Positions 32,074-43,068 are shown, counted from the first letter of the stretch. The stretch: DNA of 64,000 bases from Cryoendolithus antarcticus (GCA_002077065.1 NAJO01000001.1:1302001-1366000), one strand, 5' to 3'. Numbers and translations are program-made. Notes: generated from the letters alone by a model not told the origin.

Positions 32074-35000
32074 ATGACACCGATACACAAGATGGCACCG
32101 ACAACGGCAGTCGTACCTATTCAGTCCCTGGATACTTCCGTTCCTCCTTCGACTGGCCAAATGATTCGAGCTGTGGTCACGTTGTGCTGGCCATATTCAT
32201 CGTCGACGCGCCAATGCGCTCTGCTGCTAGCGGATCCGGACTTTCGCCGACGTTCTAGGAAAGGGCAAGTGCGAGTCCGCTTTCATGGGGTGGCAGCGGA
32301 AGCAATCGCGAAAGCCAAGCCGGGCATTGGCGATGAAGTCGAGCTTGAGCTGGGTGGCGCTGGCTGGGTTGGCAGTGGACTCGGTGGAGAAATGGTACAG
32401 ACGCCGGGCAAGAGCGTTGGGGAGCTAGAATATCATGGGGCCGTGCGATTGAGATTGAGCAGAGATGGCGGAAGCGTACAAAACGTCTTTGTCGAGAAGA
32501 AAGTGGTCAACGAACAAGCACATGCCCCAGTCCATGTACATGAGATGCAGCAGCCAGCACCTATCCGAAGTCACGTACGAGAGCATCCGAGAGCAAACTT
32601 CGGTGCTGCTCCACTCACATCAAGCAGCTACTCCTCACCTGCTTTCTTGCATCGTGCTCGCCTTGCAGAAGACAATTCGCTGGACCGACTCTTTGCGGAG
32701 GATGTGGATGGTGATGGTAGTCCGAGGAAGCGAGTCCGAGTCTCTATCGGAGAGGTCAGGGACTGGAGAGTCGTCAGCAGGACGCCTAGTCCTGTGAAGG
32801 AACACTCGCCCGCTGAAGCAGTCTCTTCGCCACACGAGTTTAACGCAAGCAGAAAGGTATCACCATTTCCCAGTTTGGACGCCCACACAGAGGAGTCACC
32901 ACCGAGTAATGGGCACGAGATGTCAATGAGTCCTAACCCAGCACCACGACCAATCGATGAGGACATCTATACTCGCATCGATGCTTGGGCGATGTTGCCG
33001 CCAGTATTGCCACGCCTGCAAGTCCCGGAGCTACACAAACCACCCGACCAGGAGATGGGTCAGACCGACGAACCAACCACGCCTCGATTGCGACCCGTGC
33101 CATCGCCGAAGCTCACGGCGCCTTCGCCATTTCCCACAGAAGTTGCAAAGCCATTAAGTGATTCCTTACTTCGGGAGATACCAGACACAGATGCTGAATA
33201 CGACGGGAAAGTTGATGCCGATCATGCATATACTTCGGGAGACGGTCTCAATTCTAGATCTCAATCGCATTTTGAGCGTTCACCTGGTAGCACCGGACAG
33301 GACGGCCGATATCAGGGTGATGGTACTCTGAGCCAGACGAAATCGGTGCCAACTGACGCATTGCCTGTATTGGAGCACGTCGAAGATGATGGCAGCAATG
33401 GCATCATATCACAGCCAACTTCTGTACAAAGCGAACCTGTATTAGTGGACGATAACAGCGTAGATGGGTGTCCTAGTAAAACTGCAAAGCGGCCACTTGA
33501 TGCCGCCAGTCTAAAAGCCGACCTTGAGACGCAACTACATGTATCTTCGTCAATAGCGTCGAGCCCAGTCGCAGCTCGTAACGATGCCACTATGGGAATG
33601 GAGCCACGATCAGCAGCCGAAGCTGACATGAGCACGCGATCGAATGTTTCACAGTCTCCATCGCCAGTGCAGCGACCACCTGCTCTACGGCCGCAGCAAT
33701 CTACATCAAGTCGCAATATAGCAAAGTCACTGGGTTCGGCCAGAAGTTTCAAGTCTGGCTGGGATGAGGCTGAAGCGGTCGACACTCCGGCGTTTTCGAG
33801 TGGCTGGAACAAAGACGCCGGCGTCAATACTACATTCACCAATGCAGAGTCAGAGGGTCATCCACGCATCTCTGGCTCTGGTAGTGTCCTAAAAAGCACT
33901 TTCAAGAGTCTGTTCGGCTTCCAGGGCACCCCAAGTCCGACGAAGGAAGATCCACCTGCCTTGGCGTCAGATCAGTACAATGGCGCAGATGATGAGAATC
34001 CAGTCAGGGTCCCGTACAACTCGGTGAAGGTTCCACATCAAGGCTCGGGTGCTCCCGAATTATTTCCCGCTGATATCCCACAATTTGATGGGCCTGCGGC
34101 ATCGAAGCCGTCGGTCTTCAGCTGGAAGGCACCGTCGCCTCAGAAATTGCTTCCTGTCATTGAGACACCCTCGGAGCCTCCCCAGTCAACTAATTTGACC
34201 ATGCTCGACGATATTGTAGAGGTCACGGAAGACTTGCGCGATTCAGACAACGTTGCGCCGCAAGTGAACGAGCCGGACTTACCAGAGTACATTGGCCACC
34301 CACCGGTATCAACAGCCCAATCAGCCATAGATGTCATTGAACTTGGATCGAGCTCTGATGTCGAGGACGACCACAGCTCGCCGGTAAGAGCGGTATCGCA
34401 CCACGGTGCCTACGGTCCATCGTCGCCGTATCTTCCGAGCTCGCCAGCGCCTTTCGACTTTGGCGCGCTGCAGTCAGTCGAACCGGGCGATAATGTCGAG
34501 GAGCTTGACTACGACGCCTTCATCAACGAGTACGATGACGATGGCGAGCAGGAAGACGACCGCAGCCGACTTGCTTCGCTAGCAGTGCAATCTATCGCGA
34601 CTGCTGGCAGCAATGAGATGACGCCGATTCTGCCGGATGATGTCGAAAGTGTGGCTACTGCACCAAACGCTGAGAGTGTACGAGGGAGTTCCTTCGAACC
34701 CATGATTCTCGAAGGGTCGGCTACGCCAGTGAACACGCCTGGCGCTGCATCACCTGTGCGACAGGTCGAAGAAGATTCTGCACCCCCGGTGTATCCTCAC
34801 CTGCCCGGTAGTAGTCCAGTGCAGCTCGACCAGCCATCTCTAACGACCGCCACCGCAGACTTGTCGTTCCAGCAGATCTCCTCATCACCTTTGGCGCAAT
34901 CACTACATTCGCCAGCTCACGACATCGCAATGCTAGACCGGTCTCAATCGTACGTCAACGAGTATCCGCCGCCAAGCCATTCACAGCCTCAGTATCTCTC

Positions 35001-36693
35001 CCAGCTTTCGCATCGTAGCAATAGGTTTGCGGTGGAAGATAGTATTGACTCACCGCAAACCACGTTGATCGACGAGACGAGCAGCCGGCCGGGCTCTGGC
35101 TCTAGCATGGATCCAGTTCAAGTTTCGCAGGCGGCTCTGACACAGAAGCCAAGACCTCAGCAGCGATCCAACATCGTCGGATTCATGTCCGCGTCGCCTA
35201 GCCCGTCAAGGCTCAGCGCCACAAACGAAGACCATGTTGGGCTCCATGCGAATTCCGTCAACGAAGATGCTCTCAGCACCGATGTGAGGAATGTGGCATC
35301 CTCACCTGTACTTGATGATAATACTCTCGTCTATCAGGATGCCGCAAGAACAGCGAGTGCCCACTTCCCCGACCCTGGAACGCTCACTGCTGACCCAAAA
35401 GACCCACAACTCGCTCCGGTACTCGATGTTCAGGCCCCCAACGATGTCTTGCAGCGTCTCTTCGGCATCTCGAAATCCTTTGAGAGCGTCACAGACGCCG
35501 CCGAGGACCCTGCGCCTATGCAAGCAACCTCAACGACCCTAGAAGTTTCATATCCTCGTATACCTCTTACACCGTCGTTCTCGCAGTCTCAGTCTTTTGG
35601 TTTCGAGATACAGCTTCGGCCGGCTGAAGCGTCAATCGACGATGAGCTTCAGCCTGCGACCGAGTTACCGCCAACGCCGCGATTGACACAGCACCTGTCC
35701 GAACTCGCTCCGTCCGTAGCGTCGCAGAATGGGGGACAAACACATGAGAATAGTCAGCTTTCGGCAGCAGGCATTCGAGAAATGTCTGCCAATACCAACG
35801 AAATCGCACAAGACGATGTCATTGAGACTCCCCAGGAGACATTACACACACGAAAGTCCGCTCTCCCACCAGCAAAGGTCGTTTCGCCGCCAGACGAGAT
35901 CGTCGAGCAAGTCACTTCGCCACTCAAAACACCGCACCGCAAGTCAGTCACCGCTAGGCTTAGCCACGTCCCTGAAGTCATCTCAGCCTGGTTCTCGCCC
36001 AAGTCTTCCAAAGCATCATCTGCCATCAAGTCCGCAACAAACGGCCACGCTCTACCTGCCTCCAAGACCTCTCTCCCGGCACCGCATTCTCCGCAATCGA
36101 ACGGTCTTCGCACGCCTCACGCCTACTTCCCAGCTCTCTCCTCCCTTACATTTCATCTCAACACTCCCTCACAAACCCCGCCCTCTACCGTCGATCTCCT
36201 CGCCGTCATCACATCCTCACCCACCTCGCCTCAACGCGCCAAACTCGGCCCAAGAGACTACTACACCACGTTTCGCATCTCCGATCGCTCACTACCTTCC
36301 AGTAGCAGAGGCGCACGAGTCGAGGTCTTCCGCCACTGGAAGGCCGTCCTGCCCACGGGAGAAGCTGGGGATGTGGTACTGCTTCGAGGTTTCGTGGTGA
36401 AGGGTCTCAAAGGCGGTGCTGTGGGGCTCAGAGCTAGTGGAGAGGGTGCGTGGTGTGTTTGGCGGTTTGGGGAGATGGAGAGACTCGAGGAAGGGGATCT
36501 GAATGGAAAGAATGATGGGTTGGACGGAGGGAGATCGAGGTCCGGGAGTCTCGGTGTACGCGAGGAAGTCAAGGGACCACCGGTGGAGTTTGGGGAGGCT
36601 GAAAGGCAGAGGGCGCAGGAGCTGAGGGTCTGGTGGAGTGCACTGCCTAAGGAGGGCAAGTCGATGGATGAAGAGGAGGATGTGGATGTATGA
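32074..36693 (+). CDS. large protein with POT1/Cdc13 telomeric ssDNA-binding (OB) domain
   Basis: A single-exon protein of 1539 residues from the ATG at 32074 (a second ATG at 32092 is equally possible). The last folded part, about residues 1349-1467, looks like the Telo_bind OB fold of POT1/Cdc13: YFPALSSLTFHL, VDLLAVITSS, RDYYTTFRISD, VEVFRHWKAVLP, DVVLLRGFVVK, CVWRFGE. The first 130 residues form another compact beta-rich domain (MIRAVVTLCWPYSS, ALLLADPDF, VRVRFHGVA) that may be a second OB fold. Between them are about 1150 disordered, Ser/Pro/Asp-rich residues with SP motifs and acidic blocks (e.g. DVIELGSSSDVEDD, a SUMO-interaction-like motif). The domain implies binding to single-stranded telomeric DNA in the nucleus; the role in capping is inference. 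Confidence 0.83.
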   Translation: MTPIHKMAPTTAVVPIQSLDTSVPPSTGQMIRAVVTLCWPYSSSTRQCALLLADPDFRRRSRKGQVRVRFHGVAAEAIAKAKPGIGDEVELELGGAGWVGSGLGGEMVQTPGKSVGELEYHGAVRLRLSRDGGSVQNVFVEKKVVNEQAHAPVHVHEMQQPAPIRSHVREHPRANFGAAPLTSSSYSSPAFLHRARLAEDNSLDRLFAEDVDGDGSPRKRVRVSIGEVRDWRVVSRTPSPVKEHSPAEAVSSPHEFNASRKVSPFPSLDAHTEESPPSNGHEMSMSPNPAPRPIDEDIYTRIDAWAMLPPVLPRLQVPELHKPPDQEMGQTDEPTTPRLRPVPSPKLTAPSPFPTEVAKPLSDSLLREIPDTDAEYDGKVDADHAYTSGDGLNSRSQSHFERSPGSTGQDGRYQGDGTLSQTKSVPTDALPVLEHVEDDGSNGIISQPTSVQSEPVLVDDNSVDGCPSKTAKRPLDAASLKADLETQLHVSSSIASSPVAARNDATMGMEPRSAAEADMSTRSNVSQSPSPVQRPPALRPQQSTSSRNIAKSLGSARSFKSGWDEAEAVDTPAFSSGWNKDAGVNTTFTNAESEGHPRISGSGSVLKSTFKSLFGFQGTPSPTKEDPPALASDQYNGADDENPVRVPYNSVKVPHQGSGAPELFPADIPQFDGPAASKPSVFSWKAPSPQKLLPVIETPSEPPQSTNLTMLDDIVEVTEDLRDSDNVAPQVNEPDLPEYIGHPPVSTAQSAIDVIELGSSSDVEDDHSSPVRAVSHHGAYGPSSPYLPSSPAPFDFGALQSVEPGDNVEELDYDAFINEYDDDGEQEDDRSRLASLAVQSIATAGSNEMTPILPDDVESVATAPNAESVRGSSFEPMILEGSATPVNTPGAASPVRQVEEDSAPPVYPHLPGSSPVQLDQPSLTTATADLSFQQISSSPLAQSLHSPAHDIAMLDRSQSYVNEYPPPSHSQPQYLSQLSHRSNRFAVEDSIDSPQTTLIDETSSRPGSGSSMDPVQVSQAALTQKPRPQQRSNIVGFMSASPSPSRLSATNEDHVGLHANSVNEDALSTDVRNVASSPVLDDNTLVYQDAARTASAHFPDPGTLTADPKDPQLAPVLDVQAPNDVLQRLFGISKSFESVTDAAEDPAPMQATSTTLEVSYPRIPLTPSFSQSQSFGFEIQLRPAEASIDDELQPATELPPTPRLTQHLSELAPSVASQNGGQTHENSQLSAAGIREMSANTNEIAQDDVIETPQETLHTRKSALPPAKVVSPPDEIVEQVTSPLKTPHRKSVTARLSHVPEVISAWFSPKSSKASSAIKSATNGHALPASKTSLPAPHSPQSNGLRTPHAYFPALSSLTFHLNTPSQTPPSTVDLLAVITSSPTSPQRAKLGPRDYYTTFRISDRSLPSSSRGARVEVFRHWKAVLPTGEAGDVVLLRGFVVKGLKGGAVGLRASGEGAWCVWRFGEMERLEEGDLNGKNDGLDGGRSRSGSLGVREEVKGPPVEFGEAERQRAQELRVWWSALPKEGKSMDEEEDVDV

Positions 36694-36820
36694 TCACTGG
36701 CCGAACGCTTGAATGCATCGCGGTTGCACTGTACGATATGTGTGTAGCTCTAGACGTGTAGCAACAGCTCGATGGTGCGCTGATAACATTGCACATCTTG
36801 CGCTTGCAACTACCTGCTCG

Positions 36821-39454
36821 CTACCTATCCAGCAAGCTTCCCTGCGCGAACTTGCCCTCTCCACTCAAATCCACCAGCGGTCCCTTCGCTCGACTCCCAT
36901 CCATCACGCCTCTGCCCCTCGACCCTCCTCCCCACCCCTGCGGCGACCCAGCCAATAGTCCATCGCCGGTAAACGCCGGCCCAGTGACCGGCGCACCGTA
37001 CTCTGGACTCGTACTCTGCGCCGGTCGATGCACAGACTTCATTGGCTGCGGAACGGTATTCTGACTAGTCTGCGGACGGTACGTATGAGATGGGCTGCTG
37101 TTGTTGGCATTTCTGCCCCGCCAGTCACTGCTAGGCGGTGCGCCGATTGGATCGTCGGGGCTTGTGGCGGCTTCGATGAGGTTTCCGGGTCCTACAGCAT
37201 CCGGGCGGTGACCACGACCTTTGTTGGCGTGCTGGGGTGGCTCTTTGTAGGCTGGTGTAAGGTCTACAAGAGGTTTGTACGCGCCAGCACCTGTGCGGGA
37301 GCCGGTGCGCTCGAGGTCTACTGATTGTCGATGAGGATTATCGCCACGGCGGGAGGGGCGGCGTTGCAGCTCGTCGGCTTGTCTCACTGACGCACGTCGA
37401 TTGGGCATGCCATCCGTGGAGAGGCGTGCTGATCTGCCATGCGCGCCGCCCTTGTCGTTCAGTATGTTATGACTTGTCGTCCAGTCCTGTCTGTCTGATG
37501 CATTGCCATTGCGTTGCCGTTGGCTATAGTTTTGGCCCGAATGATCACCTAGGTCAAGCTGGTCTGGCCTGCCGACGTCCATGGACCTACGCTTACTGTC
37601 TACTGAAGCCCGTCTGGCGAGATTGCCAAGTGGCTCGTCATCAGCCAGTAATGCTCTGTTAAGCGCAAGTGGTGGGTGCTGGCCTTTGGCTCTTGTACTA
37701 CTGTGTCTCTGCGGTGCGCCGCTTCGTGAGCCCATCCTGACAGGACGTCCATCACTCGTCGCTGGGCGTTCGTTAAACTGGTCCACATCGACCAGCGGCC
37801 GGAAGCTACCCAGCTGATAGTGACTCTCCATCGAGTCCATCTTCCTGTGTGCTGTGTTCTGTGGGGCGTCTTGCGCAGAGTGATACACATCCGCCACAGC
37901 ATTGGCGTGAAGCTGCTCCTCAGTAGGCTTAGCTTTGAGACCCTCGCCCATCACATTGACTAAGTACCAGCTACGCCAGCCTTGTATCGCACTGTAGAAC
38001 TCGTCGGCCGTGCGTCGGTCGTTTGTGCAAAAGAAGTGGACGAAGTTCTGGGTGCTCTCAAACATGGCAGTCTTCTCTTGTGACTTGATCGCGAAGCAGT
38101 TCTTCTTTGGTGGCTTGATCTTCTTCCGTATTTTCTCAATAGTCGGGCTGTAAATATCAAAGTCACTCATGTGGCACACGTTGACCTGATCCCTTGGCTT
38201 CTCAGCATCTTTCTGGCAAGTGATCTGGCCATCTGGCTTAAGCGTGATAAAGCGCTTGTCCCAGCTGCCGACCTTCTGCGAGTAGTGCATAGGGAACGTG
38301 GACTCGGTCGGCCTGTGCTTGGGGACTCCCGTCAGGCTCAGCTCAGCCTCCGAAGTGCCAGTCCGTGGGTCGGTGAGAAGCAGACTGTTCTGCTTGTCCG
38401 AGTCCCAGCTGTTCATCACATCACGAATATGCTCGTAACGCCTAAGCGGACGTTGTATGCCGACCGTACTGAATGACTCTAAGATCACCGCAGATCTTAC
38501 ATTGATCGACTCGCTCATTGCGATAGATGCACTCTTAATGAGCTCGACGGGAGTTGTCGTAGGCGTGACTGGAAACAGCATCTTACTTCTGCCACACTCC
38601 ACGAGCACTCTACGATCACCGGCATTGACGGCCGAGACAGGGGCATCTGTGCCAGGGACAATACCGCCTCCTCCAGCAAGGATGGCTTGAGGCCCTTCGT
38701 TCGAAACGGGTCTTGCAATTGGGACCTTCTCGGCAGACGATGCACCAACACCGCGTTTCCGCTTAAAGAGCCCGAAGCAACCGCCCTTCTCATCGTCGTC
38801 ATCTTCATAACTCGGCAGCATAGGGGTGCTTGTCGTTGCTTTGATCTGCGATGACGAGGGCGGGCCGTCGATATGGATTGGAGGAAGTGGCTTGGGCGGA
38901 GGGAAGAGCTCGCCGGAAGGGATAGATGGCGGAAGTTGAGGTCTCGCTAGTGAGGATGCTAGTACTGGGCCCCGCCCTGACGATCGTGTGCGAACGTGAA
39001 GCACCTCCCGGCTTCCGGACTCCTCATCTTCGTGGTATCTGTCGAACGCACCAGGACGGGCCGACGGGCGATCATCGCGAGCGTGATCTCCATCTCTCGT
39101 TGGTTGTACCCGGCGAATTGGCGATGGCTCTGCTCGCTGGCCTTCTCGGACCCTCGACAAGGGAGACTGCGACGTGGTAGGTGGCGAATGCCGCACCGCA
39201 CCTGCGGCTGGTCTACGGCTCAACGCACCCTGGTCTTGATTGCCTGCAGTGGCCGATTGTGATTCACTGCCTGGCCCATTCTTGCGGCGATACCGCGACT
39301 TGCTTCTCAGTACTCCGTCCTCATCATGCGCCTCATGCTCGGGGATCGTAGGAACAGCAGGCGCATCATGTAAATCCTCCTCTTGCTGCGCTTTCTGGCG
39401 TTGTGATCGGTAGCGCGACACCTTGCGCTGAGGTGAAGATACGCTGTCCGACAT
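36821..39454 (-). CDS. Ras-association-like plus PH domain signalling protein
   Basis: 877 residues, single exon, starting at the ATG 39452-39454; the frame is open 79 codons further but that part is low quality and the conserved-looking QRKVSRYRSQRQKAQQ follows this ATG. After a disordered charged region and a Cys-basic patch (GGCFGLFKRKRG, near residue 235), an RA/ubiquitin-like domain spans about 278-360 (VLVECGRSKMLFPVTPTTTP, LIKSASIAM, LLLTDP) and a PH domain about 388-497 (YSQKVGSWDKRFITLKPDG ... FVHFFCTN ... WRSWYLVN). The RA-PH pair is the arrangement seen in MRL/Grb7-type adaptors and in a conserved fungal protein; it suggests a membrane-recruited effector of a small GTPase. The tail is disordered and ends in GSLLDR. 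Confidence 0.83.
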   Translation of the reverse strand: MSDSVSSPQRKVSRYRSQRQKAQQEEDLHDAPAVPTIPEHEAHDEDGVLRSKSRYRRKNGPGSESQSATAGNQDQGALSRRPAAGAVRHSPPTTSQSPLSRVREGQRAEPSPIRRVQPTRDGDHARDDRPSARPGAFDRYHEDEESGSREVLHVRTRSSGRGPVLASSLARPQLPPSIPSGELFPPPKPLPPIHIDGPPSSSQIKATTSTPMLPSYEDDDDEKGGCFGLFKRKRGVGASSAEKVPIARPVSNEGPQAILAGGGGIVPGTDAPVSAVNAGDRRVLVECGRSKMLFPVTPTTTPVELIKSASIAMSESINVRSAVILESFSTVGIQRPLRRYEHIRDVMNSWDSDKQNSLLLTDPRTGTSEAELSLTGVPKHRPTESTFPMHYSQKVGSWDKRFITLKPDGQITCQKDAEKPRDQVNVCHMSDFDIYSPTIEKIRKKIKPPKKNCFAIKSQEKTAMFESTQNFVHFFCTNDRRTADEFYSAIQGWRSWYLVNVMGEGLKAKPTEEQLHANAVADVYHSAQDAPQNTAHRKMDSMESHYQLGSFRPLVDVDQFNERPATSDGRPVRMGSRSGAPQRHSSTRAKGQHPPLALNRALLADDEPLGNLARRASVDSKRRSMDVGRPDQLDLGDHSGQNYSQRQRNGNASDRQDWTTSHNILNDKGGAHGRSARLSTDGMPNRRASVRQADELQRRPSRRGDNPHRQSVDLERTGSRTGAGAYKPLVDLTPAYKEPPQHANKGRGHRPDAVGPGNLIEAATSPDDPIGAPPSSDWRGRNANNSSPSHTYRPQTSQNTVPQPMKSVHRPAQSTSPEYGAPVTGPAFTGDGLLAGSPQGWGGGSRGRGVMDGSRAKGPLVDLSGEGKFAQGSLLDR

Positions 39455-40108
39455 CACGGCATCTCGTGATCCCGGCAATGTATATGTCCCGTTTGGTCTG
39501 GTAATGCTCGGGGCTCGGTCCGAATGTGGGCTAGATTTCGAGATGACGCATTCGCACCTGCGCACTTGGCTGTGTACAGGCCAGAATCTCAAGGGGTCGT
39601 ACAGACGACTGCTTCTAGGGCGAATTCCGTGCCTGTCAGGGAGCACAAGGCCGCTGAAGTTGCAACAAAAGTAAATTGGATACAAAGGCAATTCGGGTCA
39701 AGGTTCGCGTCACGCGCTCTTTAAACCTTCGGCATGCCAAACCCTGTTTGTGGGGTGCAGATGCGCGTACGGCAATTTTGCCCCGGCTGTGCGTGAACAC
39801 CGGAGCGGTGCATACAAAGTAGAAGGCTTCTAGACCTCCTCGTTCACTCCTCCTCATAACGTGGTACAACTGGGGAACTCGCACCACGATGCACCGTAGC
39901 ACCTTATCGATGAGTAGCGACGAGTACGAGGACTGTACACATCATGTGACGACTGCAAAAGACGATACTTCCGTGCTCGTGCAACGCACTTGCCGTATCG
40001 TGGATGCACCGACACGCTGCTTCCCGTATGTGTTGCGGTCGAGGCAAACGGTGGTATAACTCTCTGCATCTCATTACACTCGATCTTCAGCATGATATCT
40101 ATCCAGCA
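39455..40108. other. divergent intergenic region
   Basis: Between the RA-PH gene (minus) and the GT25-like gene (plus). Open frames on both strands here extend those of the flanking genes upstream of their better starts; no separate gene is supported. It should hold both promoters. Confidence 0.4.
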
Positions 40109-41357
40109 ATGGAGCGACGCACGAATCGATGGCTGCTGCTTGCTCTGGCGTTGTTGCTGAGCATCACCATTGTCCGCCACGCGGACATTGGGCGCATCCG
40201 GCACGTTGCTCACAATATCACGAATCGCCTCAGACCACTGTATACGGGGGCACATGCTAATACAACGCTTGGTGTGAGTGCCGTCACAGGTCCCACTGCT
40301 GTGTGGAGAGTTCAGCTCACGAGTCGACGGGTGCGTGACTGATCGATGACAGTTCGGAGCAATCATCGCGGTCTCTCGCCCAGGCTCACCACGCCGTGAA
40401 GGTCTGATCCGCGCAGCGAATATCACCGAAATCGACATCACGATACCAGACCAGCCGCAATGGAATGCAGAAGATATCGCCAATCTGCGCGCAGCCGAGA
40501 ACAGTACTCTTACTCGCGGCTCAGCACTGGCTTGGCTAGGCCATTTGAATGCCCTCCGCTACTTCCTGCATAACACCACGTTGTCCACCGTGCTAATCCT
40601 CGAAGATGACGTGGACTTCTCTTTGCATCTGCGCACCCACCAGATCCCTCTGGCTGCGACGGCAATGCGGATGATAGCTTCGAATCTGACAGTGCCGCCT
40701 TCGCCACGAAGCCACAAATCACGTCTTCAAAACTACTGGGGCATTCCAAACACCTGGGATCTCCTCTACCTCGGCCATTGCGGCGATATCTACCCGCCAG
40801 AATCGCTCGCCTCGCTCCCTCAGTCACAGGTCATCATCTACCCTGACCCCACTCTCCCGCCCCACTCAGCACTGCACGGCAAAACCTCGAGTCAGCTCTC
40901 CGACCTTCACGTACCCGAAGGTCACCGCCTCCTGCATCCCTCCATCTTCCCGCTCTGTACCTTCGCCATCGCACTCACGCGCCACTCCGCGCAACGCATA
41001 CTCACGCAGTACGCTGCGTGCGAAGCTGATGGCGGGACGGAGGCGTACGACGTCCGCATCCTGGAGGCGTGCAGGGATCCCACTTTCAGGTGCTGGACGG
41101 TGAACCCGGAGTTGTTCCATCATGTGGAAGCGGAGAGCGAGATTGCTACTGTGAATGGTGGTGGGCAGTGGAGTGTCACCGAGGCGGACGGAGATAGGAG
41201 GGAGGAAGCGTTCAATATTGGATGTGGAGTTAGGAGTTTGGCTGTCAGGGAAGGTGAGAGTGTGGCGGAGGCGCGGGAAAGACTTCGAGGTGAGGAGAGG
41301 TGCAGGATAGGGGGTGTGGAGGGGGATGAGGTAACGCAGGGAGGACAGCGATCATGA
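40109..41357 (+). CDS. type II membrane glycosyltransferase, family 25-like
   Basis: Two exons, 40109-40273 and 40353-41357, intron 79 nt (gtgagt...gatgacag); 389 residues. A signal anchor follows the basic start (RWLLLALALLLSITIV, residues 8-23). The catalytic part matches fungal GT25/LPS-type glycosyltransferases: AVSRPGSPRREGL at the first strand, ALAWLGHLNALRYFL, the metal-binding acidic motif LILEDDVDF, and WDLLYLGHCGDIYPP further on, plus PLCTFAIALTRHSAQRIL. Family members transfer sugars to proteins or lipids in the ER or Golgi using a nucleotide sugar; the substrate here is unknown. The last 40 residues are Gly/Glu/Arg-rich and probably disordered. Several NxT/S sites are present in the lumenal part. 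Confidence 0.88.
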
Positions 41358-41989
41358 CCTACGACTGGTGTCAATGGAGGGGAGCCGCATGATCGGCGAC
41401 CTATCGCTTCATAGCACGATCGTATACGGACCACAATTTGTACGTATGGATCCCATTATGAGCGAGTCTACTTAGCTGCGCGCGAGCAGTGTCTCGATGG
41501 TGCAGAGCCATGTCCGGCGAAACCCCTCAGAACGTGAGGACACCTCGTACGCTCGCTAGCGCGAAGTACAATCCAGCCCATCAAAAGTCCGTTCGAGCTT
41601 CCTACGTCGTCGCACGTCAACATCACCTATGTTCTCTGACTCTCCTCCCAGTCGATGACATTATGCAGACTTTTTGTGATGGTGCGTTCCATGTCAAAAG
41701 TCCTGTGAACAGTCTCCGATGGTAGACTTGGAAGTTTGCCAGACTACGAGACGGCTGATGTTTCATGCGTTCGAAAGCCGAGTCGATGCATTGAAACGAT
41801 CGTGTAGAGTCTCGACCTGTGTCACGTAGGAGTGGTGGACTTTGCTGAGATGCGAGGCTTGTAGCGTCTCGGTGAAAGAGACTGATGTCTCTATGCACGT
41901 TGCTTTCAATTGCAGCATTCTCTCCACGTTGCTCGTTTGCGTGTTGTCGAGAATCTAATTTCTTGCGGTGCTTCCTCCTTCCGACCACC
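41358..41989. other. intergenic region
   Basis: No supported gene; holds the 3' end of the GT25-like gene and the promoter of the secreted protein gene starting at 41990. Confidence 0.4.
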
Positions 41990-43068
41990 ATGGTCACGTT
42001 GCGTAGCCTTTGGTACCTCACCATCGCTCTCATGGGTTGCACCGTACTCGTGGAAGCTGCGGTAGACTGCCAGAGCTCAATATATAGGAATCTCGCATGC
42101 CTTTCGAGCGATCAGAAAGCCGCTAGCTTGTGCTCCTCAAGACTGCCGTGTGGGACGGTGAAGGTTACCAGTACGACGTCGGTGTTATCGATGATCACAG
42201 CGGTGATTAGCGCTGAGGCAGCGATTGAGCCGGTGACTGTCAAGGTCACGAGCTTTGAGAACGAGACTGTGATCGTGACGAGGTATGTCAACTTGTCGGA
42301 GCCGTCTGCAGATGCTGATTACTAACGGGCAATAGTGGCGAACCCTCCACGACATATCAGCCAGTGTTTGTAACCACTCGTGTGACGAAGACCATCACCA
42401 CGTACACAGACAACATTCCAAGCTCGTCCGCAGCAACGAGAGCCTCAGCGGCGTGTCCTGCATCCAGTCTCTCCGTGCTTTCGGTCCTCTCAAGCATCGC
42501 TCCGATATCAGCCTGCTTTTTCCTAGGCCACGAGGCTTCGACCACAACCTCAACGCTCTACGTCACTTCCGCAATCCCCTCGACGACGACATTTTACCCC
42601 GGCGACAGCTCGCCACCAACAACGACAGCCTACTTCCTCGCCCATCTAGCACTGACTACTACGGTCGTTCCCGCAAACGTCGTCATTCCCCTCACGGCTA
42701 CTCTGACCTCCTCAATGACTACGACGCTCGCTTTAGCCGCGCCAAGCTTTACGCAGAGCTTCGGCCCACGGGGAGGTTGCAACAACATCGGTGTCTTCAA
42801 CTCCACAGACCTCGACACCTCTATCACGGACTCTGGGGTCGCTCCACAGCAGTGTAAGTCTCTCTGTAAGCAACAGCCACGGTGCAAGTTCCTGTAGGTA
42901 CAGAAGATGCTGCCAGACTATGGAGCGCTGGATCCGAGATTCGAGTGTGGGTTCAACGATGAGGATCTTGATGAAGGAAGAGCACTCGTCTGTGGCGGCG
43001 ATGACGGGATGTATGGCGAGGCGCGCGGCTTTGCGGTCGTGGGGCGGGGTGTGCCTGGTAGATTGTAG
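41990..43068 (+). pseudogene. secreted Thr/Ser- and Cys-containing protein, in-frame TAG
   Basis: Exons 41990-42282 and 42336 onward, with a 53-nt intron bearing TACTAAC and aatag. The ATG at 41990 gives a signal peptide (SLWYLTIALMGCTVLVEAA) and then a Cys motif (CLSSDQKAASLCSSRLPC). A long Thr/Ser/Val-rich region follows, ending in a Cys block (GGCNNIG...CKSLCKQQPRCKFL). A TAG at 42895-42897 stops the frame, but the next codons, VQKMLPDYGALDPRFECGFN and on to YGEARGFAVVGRG, continue in the same frame to a TAG at 43066-43068 and look like the natural C-terminus. The stop was probably CAG. A competing view is an intron from GTAAGT at 42854 to CTGTAG at 42897, but the frame it opens is less protein-like. 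A cell-wall or adhesin-like surface role is inference. Confidence 0.6.
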
